A stretch of 64,000 nucleotides of DNA, taken from Stictocephala bisonia (lineage: Eukaryota; Arthropoda; Insecta; Hemiptera; Membracidae). Of this stretch, positions 1 to 10,672 are shown one piece after another. Each line of letters opens with the position of its first letter. Positions within the stretch are counted from its first letter, which is position 1. The notes below the pieces were generated by a model that searched no databases, was not told the DNA's origin, and was given only the letters and a program-made list of their open reading frames with translations. The stretch lies in NCBI GenBank assembly GCA_035578905.1, contig JAQJVL010000742.1, positions 231,001 to 295,000 on the forward strand, given 5' to 3'. A program made the translations under genes and the position numbers.

Positions 1-655
1 AAGTTAAAAAGGTGGTGGAAGTGAAAAAATAACTTGCCAATTTCATTAAATATTTTACTCTTCTACACTTCTGAAAGCAGGAAAATTATACCAAATTCAC
101 TAAGAAAATAATTAAATAACAAAGAATATTCCAATTCGTTTAGAAGAAATACATGAATAGTTTAATTCATAGGCTTAAGCGGACCATAATACTAATACTA
201 ATACTGAAGCTTCCGTTAACGACCGCCTTAAGGTTGTCATTTACAATATTTACATCACCAAATGTTTCTCCCAGACTGAACGTGGTATCTCTTGAAAATT
301 TAACTATTTCTTTTAGAGGATATTTTAGTGTAGTAGATAACCAATGTGGTAATGTTAAAAACGTATAAACTCTAGCTCTTGGATTATATATTATAACATA
401 AGAAGTAATAAAGTACAAGATAATCTTCCCTGCAGCACTTCTTGTTAAGTGGAGCTTTCTACACTGTTGAGGAATTTCTAATGGAACAACAGGTTTTATT
501 AATGACAAATATGTAAACAAATATTATTAATTAATAGAAATTTAATTTAAGCTATAACAACCTAACTTTAATTGTTATATCATTTTTATACATGACCATT
601 GTAATACAATTGTATAATTGTCCACTACAAAATAAATATATTTTGATTTTTGATT
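1..655. other. AT-rich flank, possible retroelement 3' tail
   Basis: No gene is recognised. The last part (about 540-655) is AT-rich and ends in short repeats of the form TTTTTGATTTTTGATTTTGAT. Such a tail is common at the 3' end of non-LTR retrotransposons, and endonuclease-like sequence of another element starts right after it. A 117-codon open frame on the minus strand (167-520) resembles no family I know and was not called. Confidence 0.35.
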
Positions 656-659
656 TTGA

Positions 660-2187
660 TAACCGAGTTTAAAGCACTCATTGACACACTTCCCCACAGA
701 GTAGATGTCATATGTCTTGAAAATAACACCAACATTCTCAAAAAATTGACAGACTTTGAAGTGATATCACACTATTGCACTAACACAAACAAAGGCAGAA
801 CGTGCATAGCTGTCTGAAAGACTTTATCCGCAATAGTTAGCACGGATATTAGCAACTTTTCAGTCAAACAGTCAAACGTATCTTTGAATGCTCAGCCATT
901 GCTTTTAAAAAGGTAAAGCCTATACCGAACACCAGACTTTAGTAAACGGAGTTTTATTGAAATCTTGGGATCCCTTTTGCTAATCCTAAAGCAGCAACTC
1001 AAACAAAAGCAGGTGGTACTATGCGGGGATTTTAATATTGCTGGTGCGGAAAGCTCAAATTTAAGTAAAGAATTGTCCTGCATACTAAATGAACATGGAT
1101 TACCATATCGTGTACATACTCCAATACACTTCACCCAATGTTCAAACTCTCAGATAGACTACAGAGCTACCAATTACATTATTAACCAAGATCAAACTGA
1201 TAACATACACTTAGGCCTCTCTGACCATACAGCACAGTTAGTAAATAAACCGATGGTCACAAGAAAACGAATTTTTAGTTAGAAAATCAAAGATAATTTT
1301 CAACATAGCTTAGCTTGCATTGACTGGGATGAGACGTTACAAACCAACAGTTCTCAAAGTAAAATAGATCAGTGTTTTAGGCAATATCTACAGGCGTTAA
1401 TTATATGTTTGGAGGCTCATAAAAAAAAAATTGAGAAGGAAAATGTTTTCAAAAATATACAGTTAACAATAGGAATAAAATCGTCATTAACAATAAAAAA
1501 AGAAAAAAAGAATTGGCTTACATGGTGAAACATTCAAAAGATCTGACTTTAACTAAGTTTTTCAAATATAAAAAATACTAAATCAAGTAATCCAAGCATC
1601 AAAGAAAATGTGTAATGATCGTGAGATTTATAGAAAAGATAATATGGCAAAATCTACGTGAACATGGATTACCTTACAGTTCCTAGACAGAGTGGGAAGG
1701 AAACTGTAAGTCACAATATTAGTGAAATTACAATAAATGGGGCAAATAACAAGCAGGAGAGTTTATAGAAGGAACCTTTAATAATTTATTTCTGACGGAT
1801 CCCAGTGCCACTGCACCTACGGCATCTCCCCATTCTTCATTGAACTGGTTGTCCTAGTCATACGCGTCTATAAAATCTTCAAGGTTTATATCTGCCTCAA
1901 ATGAATCAGAGGTCTTAGCCACAATCGAGTCTCTGAAAAAGAAAAACTCTTCAGGGTGGGATAAAGTTTTGCTGATCAGAAATGTTGTATCCTCGGACTT
2001 GTCTAATTAATTTATCCTTTAAAACAGGCATATTTCCAGACAAACTGAAATACACAATAGTCAAACCTTTTCTAAAAAAGGATGACCATTTGCAAACGAG
2101 AAACTTTCGTCTAATTTCCCTAGTTTTAGTGTTGTCAAAAGTGTTCGAAAAAATATATATTTCTCGACATAAACTTTTATTTGTAAA
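660..2187 (+). pseudogene. Non-LTR retrotransposon remnant, endonuclease and start of reverse transcriptase
   Basis: A decayed copy of a Jockey/CR1-type retrotransposon ORF2. At 965-1282 the translation has VVLCGDFNI and then LGLSDHTAQL, the typical core motifs of an apurinic-like endonuclease (EEP fold). At 1982-2187 it has LINLSFKTGIFPDKLKY and LVLSKVFEKI, the early fingers region of a non-LTR reverse transcriptase. Frameshifts and stops lie between them (for example around 1280-1950), so it cannot be translated whole. The reverse transcriptase stops abruptly at 2187, where the Helitron begins. A matching C-terminal piece lies at 9310-9470 beyond the Helitron. The family name is an inference from motif style only. 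Confidence 0.75.
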
Positions 2188-3329
2188 TCTATATATGTAA
2201 AAGCCAAATACCACTCACTGACTGACTCACTCACTGATCACTCTACAGCCCAAACGGTAATACCTAGGAAGCTGAAATTTTTACACAATATTCCTTGCAT
2301 ACTGAATGCGTGCAATAAGAAAGGATTTTGGGAAATTCCAACTCTAAGGGGGGTTTGGGGGGTGCCAAAAAGCCCCAAAAGCGTAGAGTAGTCGATCCAG
2401 TTTTTTGGCTCTACTGGCTTAACCGTTCATCGAATTTGAAATTTGACACATAATCGTCAGTCTGGAATTAGTTTATCTACAACTTTGGTTTCTTGCTTTT
2501 TTTCATATCTCTCACCGTTTGGCTTAAAAAAGCACAAACTTCCAAAATATCATCAAAAGTGGAGAAATCACGCTGTTTTTGGCAAATATTTCTCTAATAA
2601 TTAGTTGGTTTAACTTTTTTAACACATAGTATTATGGTAAAGAATGTAGTTTTTGACAACTTTCAACAGCTTTAGCGCCAGAACAGCCCAAAAACAATAT
2701 TTAAAAATAAATATGAAAGGCGATATGTCAGCATAAGTGCTGTATTTGACTAATTTAATTAATTTTTATAGCCGGTTTTTTTCTTATAGTGTTTTAGTTT
2801 TAGGAATAAGATAACGTTACCAGGATAAAATAATACATTCTTTCGTTACTAATTCTGACCAACTATAATAACTTTATGTCTACAATGATATGACCTAAGA
2901 TATTGAACCGTTGCACGTATCTATCTATATTAAATTTTTATATAACGACTTTTGTAGTCACTTGAGTAGCTACTGATCTAAATTTAACGAAGGTTGTTTA
3001 GTTAGCTGTTTTTTTACTTATATAAAACTAACAGTTAAAGAGGGTGTGATGCATAAAATTGATGTCAGACTCGGTCATGAATTTCTGGGTTTAGTCTAAA
3101 GGTCAATACTGATAACAAACCTTTCTCCCTCAGAGAACAGACATTCTTGCAACAGTGTGGTTTGTTCAGTTCAGTTGCTGTTCTGTTACAGACCACTTCC
3201 GTGCTTTCCTGTACTACTACTCCTGTTGGATTCAGTTTAAAATATTATTTTAAATTTCTTATTAATTCTTACCTTTCTTTTATTTAATTGACAAGTTAGA
3301 CTAATCATTTTCTACAGTAGTTTTCTACT

Positions 3330-3890
3330 TATCATTAGTTAGGTTTCCTATTACAGCTGTTGCTCCTAGCCATTTTTATAGAAGATATATTTTTTTTATT
3401 TACTTTTCAATTTCTTATTTAGTGTTTAACTCTCTACTTTTAAGTTTTTGTACTTTAGTTAGTACTATTTTTATCAAGTTAGTCATTCTATATTGTTTAT
3501 AAAGGTTAATTAAATTTTTTTTAGTTTTTTATCTAAAGTTGTTGCTCTTTCGGTTTTTAAAACGATAGCTACTATATTTAATTTTTGCTCTCTTAACTAC
3601 TTTTCTGTTTTTATTAGGTAGGTGTTTCCTACTATAGCTGTTGCTCCTAGCCTTTTCATAGAAGATAAATATTTTTATTTTTACTTTTCACTTTCTTACT
3701 TAGTGTTTAACTCTCTACTTTAAAGTCTTTCTAATTTAGTTAATACTATCATTCTATAATTTTTTCTAAAGGTTAATTTTAATTTTTAAGTTGTTTATAT
3801 AAAGCTGCCACTCTTTCAGTTTTTACGATGATAACTACTATATTTTAATTTGTCCTTTTTTAACTACATTTTTGTTTTTTATTCTCAGTT
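3330..3890 (+). repeat. Diverged 281-bp tandem duplication in the Helitron leader
   Basis: Two similar copies lie in tandem just upstream of the Helitron coding region. The shared marker GCTGTTGCTCCTAGCC occurs at 3356 and again at 3637, an offset of 281 bp, and the T-rich text around both is alike throughout (for example TTAGTGTTTAACTCTCTACTTT in both). The copies have diverged by many substitutions, so the duplication is old. Confidence 0.75.
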
Positions 3891-3961
3891 TCTAAGCTTC
3901 TTTTTTTGTACATTTGACTTTGCTACGTGAAAATAGATTCTGATCAACAAACAATATTGCG

Positions 3962-4654
3962 ATGATGGAACATATTAATGTTGATGGGGTTATGGTACCT
4001 CATCGTATTGTACCTGTGGGTGCTGAAGGGTCGTGCTTTTTTTACTCCCTGTCTTACCTCATGTATGGTAATGTCTCCCATGCGCCTCAACTGCGAGCAG
4101 GCGTTGTAGAGTACGTTTGTAGCAACTAGCACCGGTTTCATGAGCATACAATGATGCCGTGTGGTAACATTTATAGAAGTTTAGCTGAATACCGTTCTGA
4201 CATGTCTCTTTACACCACATATGCAACGCACTGTGAAATTAAAGCCGCTAGCGAAATATACCCTTACCATCTGATGATCTATCGTGATGGTTTGGTGATT
4301 GAACAGCCTGATGAGTATGAACAGGAAAAGCCAATATTGTGATTTAAGTGTTCTAGACCCATAATGAATGCCCACTTTGAACCTCTTTATCCTCAGTACA
4401 CACCTGCAGTTGCCAGAACTGTCGTTGATAAGCCTATTAATTGTACTTTGCGTAGGAGTGAATACGCAGAAAACATTGATGATGAACAAACTGCTCAAGA
4501 CGGCACAGACGATAATTTGCCACTTAACTATTTGTTAAAATCTGTTAAACGTGATATTAAAGTAACATCCAGTACTGACCTAATTACTTCCTTTTCTTCC
4601 GAAATAATCTCAACTGTTGATGTAGGTGTTGGTAAGAAAAGAAGAAAAAATTGA
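3962..4654 (+). pseudogene. Helitron N-terminal OTU-like cysteine peptidase region
   Basis: Read in one frame from ATG 3962, the product begins with VPVGAEGSCFFYSLSYLMYG, which fits the OTU motif that holds the nucleophilic cysteine, followed by MSLYTTYATHCEIKAASEIY and MNAHFEPLYPQ, which supplies the late His region. OTU domains are known upstream of Rep in many animal Helitrons. The role in transposition is unknown; deubiquitination is only the family function. The frame is broken by TAG at 4127-4129 and TGA at 4340-4342, both probably former Trp codons, so it would not yield a full domain. Confidence 0.75.
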
Positions 4655-4689
4655 CGTTCTAGACTTACTGATAGAATCAAAAGGCAAAA

Positions 4690-5005
4690 AAATAGAGAGT
4701 CCGTAAAAAGACACAACAAAAAATGTCCCAAAATCAACAGAGATGCAGTGAAAAAATACCACTAAAGGGTCCGGTAGTAAATAGAGAGGCTGTGAAAAAG
4801 TACACTAAAAGTAACCCTGAAATTCATAGAGAGGCTGTGAAAAAATACAACAAAAATAATCCGGAATTACATAGAGATGCTGTAAAAACCTATAATAAAA
4901 AAACAATCCTGATGTTAACAGGTGTTCGGGAGCTAAATACTCAATTAGACATGTGGAAGTTAATCAGGAAGCTGTTCGAAGGTACAATGAAAAGAGGCAG
5001 TTGAT
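4690..5005 (+). pseudogene. Helitron linker with repeated R-E-A-V-K-K-Y motif
   Basis: A short basic segment is made of tandem repeats of about 14 residues. Examples are VNREAVKKYTKSNPE, IHREAVKKYNKNNPE and LHRDAVKTYNKK, then VNQEAVRRYNEK in a shifted frame. The DNA repeats at 42 bp. Runs of this kind occur between the OTU and Rep regions of Helitron proteins. A frameshift near 4950 separates the last repeat from the earlier ones. Function unknown; the pattern suggests a charged helical linker. Confidence 0.7.
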
Positions 5006-6016
5006 ACCATGGAAAACAAAATCTTTGTCTGGATTTAAATATGAACACCTCACAGATTACAGTAATGACAAGGTTGTCTCTCTTGGTGGCTACATTGTAT
5101 GTAAGTGGTGCCATGCAAAAAAGTGGAAGGAAGAAAGTCCTGGCTTATGCTGCAGCAATAACAAGGTTTATATTCCTTCTATTCAACAGCTTCCCGAACC
5201 ACTCCATAGTCTTCTTACTAACAACCACCCTCAGTCTCAACATTTTTTATCAAATATCAGAAAGTATAACGGCTGTTTCCAAATGACTTTATTTGGAGCT
5301 AAAGAGGTGGTCGAAGGAAATTTCATGCCAACTTTTAAGGTACAAGGGCAAGTTTACCATCGAATAGGAAGTTTGCTACCTTCCCAACAACAAAATTCCT
5401 CTTTTACAAATTTATTTTGTTGGGAACGACGAAAGAGAAACGGAAATAAGAGCCAACCTCTTTAATATAGTTAAACCTTCTTTAGTTAGTCAAATTCAAA
5501 AATGTCTGCATGGTAACAATCCTTATATTCGAGATTTTAAAACTGCAATTGAAAATGTTCCGGAAAGTCAGGAATTCAAGGTTGTTATTCACGCGGATAG
5601 GAAACCTGCAGATGGACATAACGGTCTTTTCAACGCACCAGCAACAAGAGAGGTCCCTTTGGTTACTGTGGGCCAGGAGTTTGAAAAGATAGATATTATT
5701 TTACACAGTAGAAACACAAAGTTAATACGGATAAGTGAAACAAATCGAGCATATGACGCATTCCAGTATCCTCTTATGTTCTATCGTGGAGAAGATGGCT
5801 ACGCTATCAATATTTTACAACGTGATCCAATATCTAACGTACCTCCAATATCTCAATAAAAAGGTCTCAGCTTGCGACTTTTACGCTTACAGAATAATGG
5901 AAAGAAAAGGCGATGGAAGTTACTTACTACTATACCGCAGCCTTTTCAATCAGTATTTGGTTGATATGTATGCTAAAATTGAGACGGAGAGACTAAACTT
6001 CATAAGATTTAATTAG
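4953..6016 (+). pseudogene. Helitron Rep N-terminal region
   Basis: The translation carries a Cys-rich patch (YIVCKWCHAKKW, then LCCSNNK), followed by HRIGSLLP and, after a frame change near 5395, NIVKPSLVSQIQKCLHGNN and DGYAINILQRDPISN. This order is characteristic of the part of Helitron proteins ahead of the catalytic Rep domain. At least three frames must be combined, with breaks near 5395-5465, 5660 and 5860. The Cys patch resembles a zinc-binding site, but this is inference. Confidence 0.75.
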
Positions 6017-7130
6017 AGTAAGCTGCGAGCGGAAAATTTTGTTCACCTTAAAGACGCTATGTGTAGGGGGGATGTTAACGTTTCAAATATAGGACAAATA
6101 GTCGTGTTACCATCCAGTTTTACTGGCGGTCAGCGCTATATGCATGAGAGAACTCAGGACGCCATGACGTTTGTTCGTCACTACGGTCGTCCTGATTTGT
6201 TCATAACATTTACGTGTAATCCGAAATGGACAGAAATTGGAGCTGCCTTAAAAGACGGCCAAAAACCTCAAGATAGACACGACATTATAGCTCGGGTGTT
6301 CCATTTGAAAGTGAAAAACTGATTAATCTTTTAACTAAAGGTTCAATTTTCGGCCAAAGTAGGTGTTACATGTATACTGAGGAGTGGCAGAAGCGTGGCT
6401 TGCCTCATGTACACATTTTGCTGTGGCTGCAAAATAGGATCATGACTGACGAAACAGATAATGTGATTAGTTCTGAGATACCCGACCCTGAAATGGACCC
6501 TGAACTACATGAAATTATCAAGTCTACGATGATCCACGGTCCCTGCGACAACTTAAATAGGAGTTAATTCTGCATGGTTAATGGCTCATGCTCCAAAAGA
6601 TATCCACGTCCCTTATCCAAAGGAACCCAAACTGCTGACGATGGCTACCCTCAGTACCCCAGTACCTACCCTCGAAGGTCTCCAGCTGATGGTGGTTACA
6701 CAGTCAACATAAATGGAGTAGACCTAGACAGTCGGTGGGTAGTGCCGTACAATCCTGTTATGTCACGTACCTTTTTAGCACACATCAACGTGGAATTGTG
6801 TAATTATGTCAAGTCAAAAAAATACATTTGTAAATACGTGAACAAGTGCAGTGATCAAGCAGCTTTTGTTTTAGAAAATGAGAGAGGCGATGTATCAAGC
6901 TATGAAGCAGGCCGTTACATCAGTAGTTCCGAAGCAGCTTGGCGTATATTTTGTTTCCCAATCCATAAAAGATATCCTCCTGTAATGCATTTAGCTGTTC
7001 ATCTTGAAAATGGTAAGAGAGTTTATTTCAACCCCAAAAAAGTCAAAGAAAAACTTCTGAATCCACCAAAACAACTTTTCTGGCATTCTTTGAGCTTTAA
7101 AAATCTGACAGTTCTGCCAGAAATCTAATT
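6017..7130 (+). pseudogene. Helitron Rep (HUH endonuclease) domain
   Basis: The region has RTQDAMTFVRHYGRPDLFI followed by TFTCNPKW (about 6150-6235), the HUH motif in EWQKRGLPHVHILLWL (about 6382-6429), and the twin-tyrosine motif KKYICKYVNK (about 6815-6850). In working Helitrons this domain nicks and rejoins single DNA strands in rolling-circle transposition. Here the HVH histidines and both tyrosines remain, but stops at 6015, 6321 and 6566 and small frame changes break the chain. The copy is inactive. Confidence 0.85.
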
Positions 7131-7793
7131 TACAGCGAAGTACCTGCTTACTATACCTGGAAAAATAACAAGTTTAGTCGTCGTAAACAAGGCAAAGCCA
7201 TTCCAGGACATCCAGGAATAAAAAAAGATCATGTACTTGGTCGATTTTACACAGTACACCCTAACAACATAGAATCTTACTATCTCCGCATGCTTCTTCA
7301 TGAAGTTAAAGGGCCTACAAGTTTTATTGATCTTAAAAGGGTATCTGGCGTAGTTCATCCCACTTATCAGTCTGCCTGCAGAGCGTTAGGTTTACTTGAA
7401 GATGACAGTAACTGGGACATAACCTTGGAAGAAGCTGCTGTGTCGGAATCACCTAAAAAAATCAGACAGCTTTTCGCAGTAATTTTGGTATTTTGTCAAT
7501 CAGCAAATCCTTTTGGGCTATGGGAAAAACACAGAGATAGTATGTCAGAGGACTTTAAGAGATAAATACAACATGAATGCCCTGATTTACCACTTGAACC
7601 ACTTAACAATTTTGTTTACAATAAATGCTTACAGTCATTAGAAAACTTAGTGCGTTCGATGTTCCACCAAACAATTCAACAGCTCGGTCTTCCTTCTCCA
7701 AGTTCAGGACCAAACAGTACTGCAGTCAATCACGAGTACTTAAAAGAACTCTCTTACAACGCGGTTCATTTATCTCAGTTGGTTTCAAAAAAA
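7131..7793 (+). pseudogene. Helitron segment between Rep and helicase
   Basis: Reading across two or three frames gives text typical of the linker before PIF1 in Helitrons: HPNNIESYYLRMLLHEVKG, then VHPTYQSACRALGLLEDD. This is a conserved block of unknown fold. A stop at 7563 and frame changes near 7130 and 7620 break it. It lies directly between the Rep and helicase parts and belongs to the same ancient ORF. Confidence 0.75.
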
Positions 7794-7794
7794 C

Positions 7795-9149
7795 TTGCCA
7801 AAACGTAACGACGAGCAGAAAGATGTATACAATGAAGTAATGGCTAGCATTGAGTCAGAAGCTGGAAGACTGTTTTTCCTTGACGAACCTCATTTTTTAG
7901 CCTCATTAAGAATTTTAGCCTCATTAAGAAAAGACAGGAACATCGTAATTGCAGTGGCTTCTTCAGGTATAGCAGCAACATTATTGGATGGAGGGAGGAC
8001 GGCTCACTCTGCGTTTAAACTGCCTTTAAACTTACGCCACTCTGAGACTCCAATGTGTAACATCTCAAAACAAAGCGACATGGTGGAGGTTCTCAAATCT
8101 TGCAAGTTAATAATTTGGGACGAATGCACAATGGCCAACAAGACAGGAATTGAAGCTTTAGATAGATCTCTTCAAGACATTAGAAATAACAGAAACCTGA
8201 TGGGTGGAGTAACGCTCTTATTGGCTGGAGACTTCAGACAAACTTTGCCTGTTGTACCTAAAGGAACTCGAGCTGATGAAGTCAAAGCCTGCCTTAAGAG
8301 ATCTATTCTTTGGCCTAAAGTCCAAGTTCTTGCCTTGAACACAAATATGCGGGTTCATCTTAAAGGCAGTTTAAGTGCAGGAGAATTCTCAAATTTACTT
8401 TTAAAGATCGGCAATGGAAATCTACCTGAGAAAAACGGCAAAGTTAGTATTACAGCACAATTATGTAAAGTTGTATGTGACTTGCAAGCGTTGACTGAAA
8501 ATATTTACCCAGATTAAAAAAATGTTTATTAAAAGATTTGTCTTGGTTTCGAGAAAGAGCTATCCTTACACCAAAGAATGACACTGCTACAAGTATCAAT
8601 AATATATTATTGGAAAAACTGCCAACTTAGACTGTATGTTACCAATCGTTGGATCTGTGGTGGAAGTAGAAGATGCGGTTCACTACCCGGTATAGTTTTT
8701 ACACACGTTTAATCCTCCAGGCATTCCACCACACAATCTTTACCTTAAGGTTGGAGCTCCAATAATGTTGCTAAGAATCCTGGTACCTAAACTTTGCAAC
8801 GGCACTAGGCTACAAGTAAAAGCGTTGCACAAAAACGTCATAGAAGCAACAATATTTACTGGATGTGGCCAGGATGAAGTAGTCTTCATTCCACGTGTTC
8901 CCCTAATACCATCGGATTACCATGTTCAGTTTAAAAGACTGCAGTTTCCTGTGAAGCCCTGCTTTGCTATAACAATAAATAAATCACAAGGGCAGTCTCT
9001 GAAAATGGCCGGCGTTGATCTGAGGGAAGACTGCTTCTCTCATGGCCAATTATATATGTTGCTTGCTCAAGGGTTAGCTCTTCGGAAAGTTTAACGATCC
9101 TTCAACCACAGGGTTAAACAATGAACGTTGTCTACAAAGAAATTTTATA
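7795..9149 (+). pseudogene. Helitron PIF1-type helicase domain, Walker A lost
   Basis: This is a superfamily 1B helicase of the PIF1/RRM3 type, which in Helitrons unwinds the donor strand. Walker B (KLIIWDECTM), motif III (LLAGDFRQTLPVVP) and the C-terminal FAITINKSQGQSLK and DLREDCFSHGQLY are clear. The expected Walker A (GGTGKT) is missing: the sequence runs FFLDEPHFLASLRILASLRK, with an 18-bp duplication at 7896-7931 just beside the gap. Frame breaks occur near 8517-8760, and an extra dinucleotide near 9055 moves the C-terminus out of frame. Loss of Walker A alone would abolish ATP binding. Confidence 0.85.
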
Positions 9150-9309
9150 ATTTACATTTGTGTTCTATCACACGATTTTATAATTTTTGTAATGATTATC
9201 AATTAACTTACCGCTAAGTAATTAAGTAAATAACCGTAGCAAAGCACTATTTAAATGTATGCAGTAATAAAACGTACATACAAGAGTCTCTCATTACCAA
9301 AACAAATAA

Positions 9310-9760
9310 ATAAATAAAAAAAAAATAGACACCAGAAACAACTTTATTATTTTATCCCGTTCATAAAAAGGTAAACTATGAAAATGGGGCTAATTATTCC
9401 GTGATTAAATTTTACAATAAATTACCCTACCATATAAAACTTTGTGACTCCGAAAAAAGATTTTAAAATTAATGACATACATTGTTAGTAGAACAGGCTT
9501 TTTACTCTGTGAAATATTGTCTGTAGTTTACTTAATTAAGCTACAATAATCACTCCTATATGATCCTTTTGATGATAACTAAAGTAATAATGATAATATG
9601 TGCAATATCTTTATGTGCTTATACTGTTTGTTTAGTATATATTTATTTCCTTACTGCCTGACAATACATACACTTTTACCTGTATTTAAATTAAATGTGT
9701 AATACAGCTGATTGATTGACTTGTAAAATATATTAGAGAAAACGAATCATTGTACTGATA
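9310..9760 (+). pseudogene. Non-LTR retrotransposon C-terminus and 3' UTR
   Basis: From about 9370 one frame reads NYENGANYSVIKFYNKLP and then YHIKLCDSEKRF with a stop near 9465. This matches the C-terminal end of Jockey/CR1-type reverse transcriptase ORFs (the FNKLP motif). It follows the Helitron directly and probably continues the element cut at 2187, though the middle of the reverse transcriptase is missing. The rest is AT-rich 3' UTR; its end is uncertain. Confidence 0.6.
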
Positions 9761-10672
9761 GTTACAGACTTGAATGAACGCGGATTCGTCCAGCGTACAG
9801 CCATGAGTCACATGTAGTATCTAAAATAATTAAGGCAGTTTTTATGTTTATTACGACAAATAACATATGTGACCTAACGAATTTATTTAGTACACATTTA
9901 AAATTAAACTCAAACTAATATTTTACAGTTTTGTATATTTTATAAACATACAAAACATTTATTTCGAAGTGTGGAAATAAAATGTTCACGTAATGTTCCT
10001 TGACAAACACAGTAAGTTATTTTTAAGTAATATTATAATATTAAATTGTTATGCTAACATGACGCATTCTTTAACATAGTAGACTATGGAGTTTTTTCAC
10101 GAGACGATATAATAATAATACAGATATAAAAATGTTCAGGGGGAAAGAAATTAGTAAAGTTGTATAAGGTTGATTTTAACAAATTAATTAAATAACAATC
10201 AGTGATTTGTTAAACAATGTATCAATTTAAAAATGTGAAAAAAAGAATGCTTTATATTGAAAATATTTAATAATGGCATCATTATCATCCGACTTAATAG
10301 CACGGTGTGCCCGCTACAAGAAAGCCTGTAGAAACACCTGCGAACCAGTGTTAGGCAAGGGGCCGCGTTCATTCAAGTCTGTTACTATCAGTAGGGCATG
10401 TGTTCATTGGAACTTTTTTGTGATTGTCAGAGATACCACTAGGAGAATGCCACTTAAAATTATGGATTAAACGTTTGATTATGTAAAAATTGCAAATAAC
10501 ACCTTAATGTGGTCATTATCAGTAGCTGTACTATTAATTATATACAAGAACTAGTCAACATTTACACAATATTAGTCATTTATCACGTTTTAGATTTAAG
10601 ACTTCTTCGCTAAAATTATAACTTGATTCTTTCTGTATTTATTTAGATCAAACAAAAAGAGAGGTTGTTGGA
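9761..10672. other. Unannotated AT-rich stretch
   Basis: I see no gene, clear repeat or RNA here. A 65-codon open frame at 10273-10470 resembles nothing known. The stretch lies downstream of the last receptor exon and may hold its 3' UTR or flank; the polyadenylation site was not identified with confidence. Confidence 0.4.

Larger units (their letters stand above)
2188..9250 (+). mobile_element. Helitron, decayed autonomous copy with OTU, Rep and helicase regions
   Basis: The 5' end is TC at 2188-2189, followed by TATATATGTAAAAGCC and a CACTCACTGACTGACTCACT block, the familiar start of insect Helitrons. The coding part reads 5' to 3' as an OTU peptidase-like region, a repeated basic stretch, the Helitron Rep (HUH) region and a PIF1-type helicase. 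Its last codons (NVVYKEIL, stop at 9147-9149) match the usual C-terminus. I could not find a clean hairpin plus CTRR at the 3' end; the right boundary is placed between 9150 and about 9310, where retrotransposon sequence resumes. Many stops and frameshifts, plus loss of the helicase Walker A motif, show that it is dead. Confidence 0.85.

Noticed and set aside
167..520. 117-codon minus-strand open frame
   Set aside because: No motif or family likeness; in AT-rich sequence such a frame can occur by chance.
10273..10470. 65-codon open frame
   Set aside because: Matches nothing known; there is no splice or family support.
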